DNA from: Actinomycetales bacterium | GTDB taxonomy: Bacteria > Actinomycetota > Actinomycetes > Actinomycetales > Dermatophilaceae | DNA length: 64,000 nt | Reading direction: 5' to 3' | Assembly (NCBI GenBank): GCA_016711095.1 | Contig: JADJTP010000002.1 | Coordinates: 558,001-622,000, forward strand | Part shown: positions 8,085 to 15,840 of the stretch, in pieces | How positions within the stretch are numbered: position 1 is the stretch's first letter | Layout of the letters: each line of letters opens with the position of its first letter | The notes under the pieces: generated by a model | Database searches by the model: none | Told to the model about the DNA's origin: nothing | The model's input: the letters and a program-made list of their open reading frames with translations, nothing else | Made by a program: the position numbers and the translations under genes

Positions 8085-10522
8085 GGATCCCCAGGCTTGT
8101 TGTCGCCGCCGCTGCATCCTCCGCCGGCAAGACCACCATCGCCACCGGAGTGATGGCCGCGCTGGCCGCCTCCGGACGAAAGGTCGCAGGGTTCAAGGTC
8201 GGCCCGGACTTCATCGATCCCGGTTACCACGCGCTGGCCACCGGCCGGCCGGGCCGCAACCTCGATGCCGTCCTGACCGGCGAGGACCTCGTGCCGCGAC
8301 TGTTCGTGCACGGCGCTCGCACCCCCACCCCTGCGGACGTGGCCATCGTGGAAGGCGTGATGGGCCTGTTTGACGGCCAGATTGGCCAGGATGGCTTCGG
8401 CTCAACCGCCCATATCGCCCGGCTCATCGGCGCGCCCGTGTTGCTGGTCGTCGACGCCGCTGGCTCGTCCCGGACGGCGGCCGCGGCTGCGCTCGGACTT
8501 CGGGCCTTCGACGAACGCATTCACGTCGCCGGCGTGGTCGTCAACCGCGTCGCCAGCCCCCGCCACGGAGCCGAACTCGAAGCGGTGTTCAGCGCCGCCG
8601 GCGTCTCCGTGCTCGGCCTGGTGCCGCGCAACACGGGCATCGGCGCACCGTCCCGCCACCTGGGACTCGTCCCCGCCGCCGAACGCACCGAATCGGCCGC
8701 AACCATCGCCGCGCTCGCCGCACACGTCGCCGAGCACATCGACCTGGCTGCCGTGCTCGACCTGGCCAGCACCGCGCCGGACCTCGACGCTACCCCGTGG
8801 AACCCGGCCGACGTCATGACCCCGGTGGTCGGACACCCCTTGGTCGGCCTGTTCGCCGGCCGTGCGTTCACCTTCCGCTACGCCGAGACCGCCGAGCTGC
8901 TCGCCGCGGGCGGCTGCAGAATCACCGAGATCGACCCGCTCACCGATACCGACCTACCTGCCGGCCTGGCAGCGCTGTACATCGGCGGCGGCTTCCCTGA
9001 GATCCACGCCGTGGAACTCAGCGCGAATGCCCCGCTCCGCGCAGCGATCGCCGACGCCGTCGCGGCCGGGCTGCCCACGGTGGCCGAATGCGCGGGCCAG
9101 CTCTACCTCACCGAGCACCTCGACGGACACCCGATGGTCGGGGTCCTGCCGGCCTCCAGCCGGATGACGCCGCGACTCCAGCTCGGCTACCGCAACGCCA
9201 CGACAACCACCGACACGCTGCTCGCACCGGTCGGGACACGGGTGGCCGGCCACGAGTTCCACCGCACCCTGACCGACCCTCCCACCGGCACCGCCCCGGC
9301 CTGGACCTGGACGGACACCGGCGAGGGGTTCTCCCTCGACCCGGCCGGCACCGGCACCCCGACGGTGCACGCCTCCTACCTGCACCTGCACTGGGCCGGT
9401 CAGCCCAGCTGTGCTCAACGGTTCGCCCAGGCCGCCGCCGACTTCGTTGCCCGCACTGGCGGCATAGCGTCGGCGCCGGCGGACGCCGACCATGGAGACG
9501 GCATCGACCTGCACCACCACGGCGACCACGACACCGCCCCCGACCTGATCGACCTCGCCGTCAACGTGTTGCTGACCGGCCCGCCGCCGTGGCTGGCCGA
9601 CCAGGTCACCTCCACCACAGCCACGCTCGGCCGCTACCCCGACCTCGAGCAGGCACGGGCGGCGATCGCCGCCGCCCACCGCGTCCCGGCCGACATGGTG
9701 CTGCCCACCGCCGGCGGGGCGGAAGCGTTCACCCTGATCGCCAGGTTCCTCACCGCAGCCCACCCGCTGGTGGTGCATCCACAGTTCACCGAACCCGAAG
9801 CAGCACTGCGAGCCGCCGGACATGCCGTCCAACGCTGGCTCCTGCCCGTCACAACCGACAGCTCCAGCCCTCCCAGCCTGGCCGGGTTGCCCTCGTGGGC
9901 GGACGCCCTGTTCGTCGGCAATCCCACCAACCCCACCGGTTGGCTCCACCCGCGCGACGAACTCCTCGACGCCGGTCGCAGTCGCCTGCTCGTGGTCGAC
10001 GAGGCCTTCATGGACGCCACCGACGAACAACAGTCACTCATCGAGCCCGACATGCCGAACCGGCTGGTACTCCGTTCCCTCTCGAAGACGTGGGGACTCG
10101 CCGGGCTCCGGGTCGGCTACATCATCGGCGACCCGAGGCTGATCACCCGTTTGGATCGGGCCCAGCCCGCCTGGCCGGTGTCGGCCCCCGCAGCCGCGGC
10201 CATGATCGCCACCAGTACCCCGCCCGCACGCGCCGAGGCCGCGCAGCGCTACCGACAATTGCGCGACGACCGCGACCATCTGGTGATCGCGCTGGCCAGG
10301 GCGGGGTTCCCCACCGTCGTCTCCCAGGCGCCCTTCGTGCTCATCGACACTTCCAGTTGCGGCTCCAGATCGGTCCGCCAGGCCCTCGCCGACCGCGGGT
10401 TCGCCGTTCGGCGCGGCGAGTCATTCCCGGGGCTGGGTCCCACCTGGATCAGGGTTCGGGTGCCGCGCCCCGTCGTCAGCGACCGGTTCGTGACTGCGCT
10501 TGCCGCGCTTCGGTGCAGCTGA
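8078..10522 (+). CDS. Fused cobyrinic acid a,c-diamide synthase (CobB) and CobC-type PLP decarboxylase/aminotransferase
   Basis: The 814-residue protein joins two enzymes. Residues 1 to about 455 are CobB/CbiA: P-loop AAAASSAGKTT, FKVGPDFIDPGYH, and a glutaminase domain with Cys338 in AECAGQLYL. It amidates the a and c carboxylates. After a His/Asp-rich linker, residues about 485-814 are a fold-type I PLP enzyme resembling threonine-phosphate decarboxylase CobC/CobD, with FVGNPTNPTGW, VVDEAFMD and the PLP Lys670 in SLSKTWGLAG. That enzyme makes aminopropanol phosphate for the nucleotide loop. The ATG at 8078 overlaps the cobO stop. The last 102 bases overlap cobF on the other strand. Confidence 0.93.
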   Translation: MVRIPRLVVAAAASSAGKTTIATGVMAALAASGRKVAGFKVGPDFIDPGYHALATGRPGRNLDAVLTGEDLVPRLFVHGARTPTPADVAIVEGVMGLFDGQIGQDGFGSTAHIARLIGAPVLLVVDAAGSSRTAAAAALGLRAFDERIHVAGVVVNRVASPRHGAELEAVFSAAGVSVLGLVPRNTGIGAPSRHLGLVPAAERTESAATIAALAAHVAEHIDLAAVLDLASTAPDLDATPWNPADVMTPVVGHPLVGLFAGRAFTFRYAETAELLAAGGCRITEIDPLTDTDLPAGLAALYIGGGFPEIHAVELSANAPLRAAIADAVAAGLPTVAECAGQLYLTEHLDGHPMVGVLPASSRMTPRLQLGYRNATTTTDTLLAPVGTRVAGHEFHRTLTDPPTGTAPAWTWTDTGEGFSLDPAGTGTPTVHASYLHLHWAGQPSCAQRFAQAAADFVARTGGIASAPADADHGDGIDLHHHGDHDTAPDLIDLAVNVLLTGPPPWLADQVTSTTATLGRYPDLEQARAAIAAAHRVPADMVLPTAGGAEAFTLIARFLTAAHPLVVHPQFTEPEAALRAAGHAVQRWLLPVTTDSSSPPSLAGLPSWADALFVGNPTNPTGWLHPRDELLDAGRSRLLVVDEAFMDATDEQQSLIEPDMPNRLVLRSLSKTWGLAGLRVGYIIGDPRLITRLDRAQPAWPVSAPAAAAMIATSTPPARAEAAQRYRQLRDDRDHLVIALARAGFPTVVSQAPFVLIDTSSCGSRSVRQALADRGFAVRRGESFPGLGPTWIRVRVPRPVVSDRFVTALAALRCS

Positions 10523-11281
10523 GAGTCGGCGCCGAAGCAGGTAGGTGTCGAACACCCAGCCCTTCCGGGCGAGCGCCTCCGCACGGACGCTGAGGATCTC
10601 GCCGCGGACCTCATCCAGCGCCCCGCCGATCAGGATCTGGTCGGGGGTGCCGAGGTAGGCGCCCCAGTAGATGTCGAGTCCGTCGGGGTCGATCGTGGCG
10701 AACGCCTGCCGGCCATCGAGCATGACGATCACGTCGTCCACTCCGTCCGGCATGCCGTCGGCCAGGAGACGGGCTGGCATGATCTGCACCGCTCTGCCCT
10801 GCCGGTTCAGCGGAATCCGGTGCCGCGCGGTCAGCGCGTGCACGCTGCTCACCCCCGGAACCACCCGCAGGTCGACTGGTTCAGTGGACGCTGCGACCAG
10901 CTCGTGGGCGATCGCGAGGGTGCTCTCGAACAGGGACGGGTCGCCCCACACCAGGAAGCCGCCCATCTGGCCCTCGCCGAGTTCGGCGGCGAGCGCGGCA
11001 TCCCACTGCAGCCGTCGCTGCTCCCGCCATTGCGCCACCGCCGCCGGGTACTCCGGCGCGCTGCGCCACGGGCGGGGCGGGTCATGCAACTCGACTGTCC
11101 TCAGTGGGGTCTTCCGGTAGCGCTCGACGAGAACACGACGGATCTCGACGAGGTCGTCCAGGCCGTCCTCTTTCACCACCACGAACAGCACATCGAGTCG
11201 TTCAATCGCGTGGACAGCCTCGATGGTCACCCACTCCGGGTCGCCGGCGCCAATCCCGACCAGCACCAGTTCGCGCCCCAT
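10421..11281 (-). CDS. cobF: Precorrin-6A synthase (deacetylating) CobF, C-1 methyltransferase
   Basis: The 286-residue protein is a tetrapyrrole methylase of the CobF type: N-terminal VLVGIGAGDPEWVT, the motif GGFLVWGDPSLFEST and VVPGVSSVHAL, plus a long acidic insertion with the segment HDPPRPWRS. In the oxygen-dependent pathway CobF methylates C-1 and releases acetate. Here it shares a cluster with CbiG and CbiX of the early-cobalt pathway, so its substrate may differ. The C-terminal 25 residues are Pro/Gly/Arg-rich and overlap the cobC domain on the other strand, so the tail is probably not essential. Confidence 0.93.
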   Translation of the reverse strand: MGRELVLVGIGAGDPEWVTIEAVHAIERLDVLFVVVKEDGLDDLVEIRRVLVERYRKTPLRTVELHDPPRPWRSAPEYPAAVAQWREQRRLQWDAALAAELGEGQMGGFLVWGDPSLFESTLAIAHELVAASTEPVDLRVVPGVSSVHALTARHRIPLNRQGRAVQIMPARLLADGMPDGVDDVIVMLDGRQAFATIDPDGLDIYWGAYLGTPDQILIGGALDEVRGEILSVRAEALARKGWVFDTYLLRRRLSAAPKRGKRSHEPVADDGARHPNPDPGGTQPRE

Positions 11282-11429
11282 GCCCGGCTCCTCTCCTCGC
11301 AGCGCCGGTCAGGCTACAGCAGGCCAGCCGGGCGCATAGCTGGTGGCGCCGAGCCCTATGGCGATAACCCCGACGTGGCGACCAACCCGCTGGTCGAGGT
11401 CCCTTCGGCCTCGGCCCGTGGCGGGACGA

Positions 11430-12170
11430 CTACGCGTGTTCGAGACCGCGTAGCCAACCGATCGCTGCCTCCACCGTGGGCACGACCGCGACGCCGTTCG
11501 GCACCGGCGGGCGTCGGACCACCACGACCGGCAGCCGGAGTTTGCGCGCTGCCTCAAGCTTGGCGTCGGCAGGACCCCCGGAGTCCTTGGTGATCAGCAC
11601 ATCAATCCTGTGGCTGCGCAGCAGTTCGAGTTCATCGTCAGCGTGGAACGGGCCACGAGCACGGAGCACCGTCCAGGTGGCCGGGGCGTCCACATCGGGC
11701 AAGTCCACCACGCGGGCGAGCGCGAACCGGTCGGTCCAGGCGGCGAACTCGGCCCACGACTGCCGGCCGATCGCCAGGAAGACCCGGTCCCCGAGACGGC
11801 CGGCCACCTGCCGAGCCTCGTCCATCGAGTCCACCCAGTGCCAGGACCGGGCGTCCGGGCGTCCAGCCCAACTGGGCCGGGATAGCCGCACCAGTGGTAC
11901 TCCCGTCGCGGCGCATGCGGTGGCGCCGTTGGCGCTCATCCGCGCGGCGAACGGGTGGGTCGCGTCGATCACCGCCCCGACCTGATGCTCGCGCAAGTAG
12001 CGTGCCAGCCCCGTTGCCCCGCCGAATCCGCCCACCCGAGTTTCACCCTCGGGCAGCCGCGGCGCGGAGGTGTCTCCGGCAAGCGAGGTGACCACAGGTG
12101 TGTTCTCCGTCGTGAGCAGCCCGGCGAGTTCACGTGCCTCGGCTGTGCCGCCGAGGAGGAGGACGTTCAC
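11430..12170 (-). CDS. cobK: Precorrin-6A reductase
   Basis: CobK/CbiJ reduces the C18-C19 double bond of (cobalt-)precorrin-6A with NADPH. The 246-residue product opens with VLLLGGTAEARELA, a Rossmann-like motif typical of the family, and has AVIDATHPFA and LITKDSGG, both conserved in CobK/CbiJ. It overlaps the cobD stop by ATGA (12167-12170), so the two are co-translated. 148 bases without a feature separate it from cobF downstream. Confidence 0.94.
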   Translation of the reverse strand: MNVLLLGGTAEARELAGLLTTENTPVVTSLAGDTSAPRLPEGETRVGGFGGATGLARYLREHQVGAVIDATHPFAARMSANGATACAATGVPLVRLSRPSWAGRPDARSWHWVDSMDEARQVAGRLGDRVFLAIGRQSWAEFAAWTDRFALARVVDLPDVDAPATWTVLRARGPFHADDELELLRSHRIDVLITKDSGGPADAKLEAARKLRLPVVVVRRPPVPNGVAVVPTVEAAIGWLRGLEHA

Positions 12171-13108
12171 CGTCGTCTCAACAGCGCGATCACCGCGGCG
12201 AGGACGGCGGCGCCCGCTGACACCGCGAACGCCAGCCGGTTCGCGCTGGCGAGGTCGGCTGCCGTCGGTGCCGGGCCGAGGCCCAGCTCGCCGCGGTCCT
12301 CCTCCACCCCGTCGTAGGTGTTCTTGCCGCCGAGGGTGACTCCGAGGGCTCCGGCGAAAGCGGCCTCCACCACGCGTCCGTTCGGGCTCGGATGCTGCCC
12401 GGACTGTTGGCGCGATGCGCGCAGCGCGTCCCCGGTGCGCCCGCCCACCACCGGAACGGCCACGATGGCCAGGCCGCCGCTGATCCTGGCCGGCAGCCAG
12501 TTGGCCAGGTCATCGAGTTTCGCTGCGGCCCATCCGAAGTTGCGGTAGCGGTCGTTGCGGTATCCGACCATCGCGTCGAGGGTGTTGATCGCGCGGTAGG
12601 CGAACAGCCCCGGGATGCCCGCGACCGCTCCCCAGAACAACGGGGCAACCACCGCGTCGCTGGTGTTCTCCGCCACCGACTCCACGGCGGCGCGCGCGAC
12701 GCCGTCGGCGTCGAGGGTCTCCGGGTCCCGGCTGACCAGATGGCTGACCTGGACCCGGGCGGAGGCCAGGTCGCCGGCGTCGAGGTGGGCCGCGATCGCC
12801 TCGGCCTCACGGGCCAGGGAACGTCCACCCAGCACCGTCCAAGTGGCTGCCGCGGTCGCCAAGATCGCCAGCACGGGGAGCCGAATGGCCCGGGCAACCA
12901 TGCTGCCGAAACCGGCGGCCGCGCTGACCAACAGGGCGACGTGGGCGACGCCGTGCAGTCGGTCATCGGCGTAGGAGTGGCGCTCCACAGCCGCGGCGAG
13001 GCGGCCGAAGCCGGCCACGGGGTGCCAGCGGGACGGATCGCCCAGCACCTGGTCCGCAGCCCAGCCCAGAGCAAGCCCGGCGGCCGTGACTGTCCCGCGC
13101 CCGCCCAT
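12167..13108 (-). CDS. cobD: Adenosylcobinamide-phosphate synthase
   Basis: CobD/CbiB is a membrane enzyme joining aminopropanol phosphate (or aminopropanol) to adenosylcobyric acid. The 313-residue protein has ADQVLGDPSRWHPVAGFGRL near its start and SVAENTSDAVVAPLFWG, FAYRAINTLDAMVGYRNDRY and SPNGRVVEAAFAGALGV further on, all hallmark motifs. Several hydrophobic helices are visible. It begins the minus-strand cobD-cobK(-cobF) arm, 215 bases from the divergent cobI operon; the riboswitch in that gap is on the plus strand and does not serve this arm. Confidence 0.95.
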   Translation of the reverse strand: MGGRGTVTAAGLALGWAADQVLGDPSRWHPVAGFGRLAAAVERHSYADDRLHGVAHVALLVSAAAGFGSMVARAIRLPVLAILATAAATWTVLGGRSLAREAEAIAAHLDAGDLASARVQVSHLVSRDPETLDADGVARAAVESVAENTSDAVVAPLFWGAVAGIPGLFAYRAINTLDAMVGYRNDRYRNFGWAAAKLDDLANWLPARISGGLAIVAVPVVGGRTGDALRASRQQSGQHPSPNGRVVEAAFAGALGVTLGGKNTYDGVEEDRGELGLGPAPTAADLASANRLAFAVSAGAAVLAAVIALLRRR

Positions 13109-13164
13109 GGCCCGACCCTTCGCTGGTGGCGCTTGTCCTCACCGAGTGTGCCAGACTGGGCCGC

Positions 13165-13300
13165 GCAGAGATGTGCCGAGGAACTCCGGTGAGCCCGAAG
13201 GGGCAAGTCCGGGGCGGTCCCGCCACTGTGACCGGGCCACGCGAGCAGCGTTGGCCGGGGAGCCAGGAACTCGCCTCACTGCCGAGCAATGACATCGGGC
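13165..13300 (+). ncRNA. Cobalamin riboswitch upstream of cobI-cobH operon
   Basis: The leader contains, in order, GAACTCCGGTGAGCCCGAAG, then GGGCAAGTCCGGGGCGGT, the B12 box CCCGCCACTGTGA (to about 13231), and GGGGAGCCAGGAACTCGCC (about 13257-13275). This is the full conserved core of the cobalamin riboswitch. The cobI GTG follows at 13323 with GAGGAGG just upstream (13311-13317), so ligand binding could occlude the ribosome site. End points are approximate. Confidence 0.95.
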
Positions 13301-13322
13301 GAGGACACCTGAGGAGGCTCCC

Positions 13323-14084
13323 GTGGTAGACCCTGCCATCGGCACCGCCCGGACCCTGATCGGGGTGGGCGTGGGTCCCGGCGACCCCGAACTCGTAACT
13401 CGCAAGGCGGTCGCGGTGTTCGTGCGTGCCGACGTCATCCTGGTGCCGAGCACCGAGGCCAGCGGGGACGACCCCGGCCGGGCCGAGCAGATCGTGCTCG
13501 CCGCGTGCCCGGACGCGGCCGGAAAGCTGCGGCGGGTGCCGTTCAGCATGGCCCAGCGGCGCGGGGTGGGCAGCAAGCGGCGCCAGTCGTGGCGGGCATC
13601 CGCCCAGGCTGCGGTGGACGCGTTCCAGGCGGGGGCGGCCACGGTCGCCTTCGCCACCGTCGGAGACCCGAGCGTCTACTCGACGTTCTCCTACCTCGCC
13701 GCCGAGGTACAGGCGGTGGTGCCTGACGTTGACGTGTCGGTCGTGCCGGGGATCACTGCCATGCAGGCGCTGGCAGCGGCCAGCCTCACCCCGCTCGTCG
13801 AGGGACGCGAAAGCCTCACCCTGGTGCCGGCGACGGCCGGGCTGGACGCGGTCGGCGCCGCCCTCGACCACTCCGACACCGTTGTCGCTTACAAAGGCGG
13901 ACGGCAATTGTCCGACATGCTCGCCCTCATCCAAGGTCACGGCCGGGACGGGGTGCTCGGGGTGAACGTCGGCCTGCCCGGCCAGACCATCACCCCGCTC
14001 AGTGAGGTAACCGCCGAAAGCGCGCCCTACTTCTCCACCGTGCTCGTCGCCCCGCGGCGCACCAGCACCGGAGGCGCGCTGTGA
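13323..14084 (+). CDS. cobI: Precorrin-2 / cobalt-sirohydrochlorin C20-methyltransferase
   Basis: CobI/CbiL adds the C-20 methyl group from SAM. The 253-residue protein has the tetrapyrrole methylase motifs IGVGVGPGDPELVT, VAFATVGDPSVYSTFSY and VVPGITAMQALAA. GTG at 13323 follows a strong ribosome site. It is the first gene of a six-gene operon in which each start overlaps the previous stop. With CbiX in the same operon, cobalt-factor II is the likely substrate. Confidence 0.94.
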   Translation: MVDPAIGTARTLIGVGVGPGDPELVTRKAVAVFVRADVILVPSTEASGDDPGRAEQIVLAACPDAAGKLRRVPFSMAQRRGVGSKRRQSWRASAQAAVDAFQAGAATVAFATVGDPSVYSTFSYLAAEVQAVVPDVDVSVVPGITAMQALAAASLTPLVEGRESLTLVPATAGLDAVGAALDHSDTVVAYKGGRQLSDMLALIQGHGRDGVLGVNVGLPGQTITPLSEVTAESAPYFSTVLVAPRRTSTGGAL

Positions 14085-14878
14085 GCGGCGAGGTCGTCTT
14101 CGTCGGCGCCGGCCCGGGCGCGTCTGACCTGGTCACCGTGCGCGGCGCCAGGGTGATCGAAAGTGCCGACATCGTGATCTGGGCGTCCAGCCTGGTTGAC
14201 GCGGCGATCGTCGCGAACACCAAGCCCGGAGCCCTGGTCGTGGACTCGGCCAGCGAATCGCTGGAGGACATCACCCCACTGTACGAGCGCGCCCACGTCG
14301 AGGGCCTGCTGGTGGCCAGGGTGCACACCGGTGACCCATCGATCTACGGGGCCACCGCCGAGCAGCGCCGCATCTGCGAGCGCATCGGCATCCCCCACAG
14401 CACCGTCCCCGGAGTCTCGGCCTTCTCCGCCGCCGCCGCCCGGATGGACGCCGAAATCACCATCCCCGAAGTTTCCCAGACCCTCATCCTCACCCGGCTC
14501 GAGGGCGGGCGCACCCCGATGCCGGACCGGGAAACCGTCCGCGGGTTCGCCAGCCACGGAGTCACCATGGCGCTGTACCTGTCCGCGGCCCGCAACCGGG
14601 CGCTGCAGCATGAACTGCTCGCCGGCGGCTACCCGCCGGACACCCCGTGCATCGTCGGCTACCAGGTCAGTTGGCCCGACGAACTCATGCTGCGCTGCCC
14701 CTTGGCCGAGTTGTCGGCGACCATGAAGGCGCACAAACTGTGGAAGCACACCGTCGTGCTGGTCGGGCCTGCGTTGGCCGAGCAGCACAACACCCGAAGC
14801 CACCTGTACCACCCCGGCTTTCGCCACGAGTACCGGGCCGGGAACGGCGCTCCGCTGGTGACGAAGGCGGACACGTGA
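14081..14878 (+). CDS. cobM: Precorrin-4 / cobalt-precorrin-4 C11-methyltransferase
   Basis: The 265-residue protein matches CobM/CbiF: VVFVGAGPGASDLVTVRG, IWASSLVD, the motif RVHTGDPSIYGATAEQ, and the strongly conserved TILTRLEG-type segment (here LILTRLEGGRTPMP). It methylates C-11 with SAM after ring contraction. ATGA-type overlap couples it to cobI upstream and GTGA overlap to cbiE downstream. Confidence 0.95.
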   Translation: MSGEVVFVGAGPGASDLVTVRGARVIESADIVIWASSLVDAAIVANTKPGALVVDSASESLEDITPLYERAHVEGLLVARVHTGDPSIYGATAEQRRICERIGIPHSTVPGVSAFSAAAARMDAEITIPEVSQTLILTRLEGGRTPMPDRETVRGFASHGVTMALYLSAARNRALQHELLAGGYPPDTPCIVGYQVSWPDELMLRCPLAELSATMKAHKLWKHTVVLVGPALAEQHNTRSHLYHPGFRHEYRAGNGAPLVTKADT

Positions 14879-15840
14879 TCACCGTCCACGGGCTGCTCGG
14901 CGCCCCCACCCTCGAGCTGCGGGTCGCCGCCGCCACCGCCGACTGGGTCGTGGGTGGACGCCGCCACCTCGACGCTCTCTCCGTCGAGCAGGACCGCAGG
15001 ATCACCCTCGGGGCACTCCGGCCGGCGATCGCCCGGATCAGCGACATCGCCGAGGACCAGATTGTGCTGGTCGTCGCCAGCGGCGACCCGCTCTACTTCG
15101 GCGCCGTCCGCGCGCTGCGTGAAGCCGGCCACGAACCCGAAGTGGTCACCGCGCCCTCCTCGATCGCGACCGCCTTCGCTGCAGTCGCCCTGCCCTGGGA
15201 CGACGCTGTCGTGGTCAGCGCCCACGGGCGCCCCCTCGCGGTCGCGGCGAACCTCGCCCGCGCCCACCCCAAGGTCGCCGTGTTCACTTCCGCGGACAAT
15301 GGCATCCGCGAACTCGCCGCCCTCCTGGCCGATCTGCCCCGCTGGTACGTCCTTGCCGAACGACTGGGCGAACCCGACCAGTGTGTCCGCGTCCTCGACT
15401 CCGCCCGTGCCCTCAGCACCGAGCCAGCCGAACCAAACGTCGTCCTCGTTCTGGCCGAACCACCCGAATCGTGTGACCCTCCCTGGTCCGGGACGATCGC
15501 CGGACGAGAGACGCGCCGCCGTCCCGACGTCTGCGCCGCCGCGGCGGTCGCCTTCGCCAGACTGTTGCCCGAACCCGGCGAACTCCTGGCCGCCAGCGGG
15601 TCGCTCGCCGAAGAGGTGGCCGCCCTCGCCCGCTGGTGCGGAGCTGCGGTCGTCCCCGGGCCGGCTCCTGACGGGTTGGCACCCGACGTCATCCTCACCG
15701 ATAACCCCCTCGCCCTGGACGCCAACCGGCCGCGGGCCGTCGTCCTCACCACAACCCCGCCAGAACGACTGCCGGCCGGCTACCGCTGGACCAGCGAGCA
15801 CGTCGGCGGCCATCACCTCACGACAGGAGTTGGCCCATGA
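14875..15840 (+). CDS. cbiE: Precorrin-6Y C5-methyltransferase CbiE with unusual C-terminal extension
   Basis: Residues 1 to about 200 are a tetrapyrrole methylase of the CbiE type: ITVHGLLGA, VVASGDPLYFGA, APSSIATAFA and VVSAHGRPL. It methylates C-5, with CbiT (6823-7410) acting at C-15. I start it at GTG 14875, which overlaps the cobM stop; upstream in-frame starts lie inside cobM. Residues about 201-321 are an extra domain. The stretch ARLLPEPGELLAASGS there faintly echoes the CbiT opening (MLAPRPGERLWDLGAG) but lacks the glycine-rich SAM loop, so it may be a decayed CbiT half of a former CobL. Confidence 0.9.
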   Translation: MITVHGLLGAPTLELRVAAATADWVVGGRRHLDALSVEQDRRITLGALRPAIARISDIAEDQIVLVVASGDPLYFGAVRALREAGHEPEVVTAPSSIATAFAAVALPWDDAVVVSAHGRPLAVAANLARAHPKVAVFTSADNGIRELAALLADLPRWYVLAERLGEPDQCVRVLDSARALSTEPAEPNVVLVLAEPPESCDPPWSGTIAGRETRRRPDVCAAAAVAFARLLPEPGELLAASGSLAEEVAALARWCGAAVVPGPAPDGLAPDVILTDNPLALDANRPRAVVLTTTPPERLPAGYRWTSEHVGGHHLTTGVGP

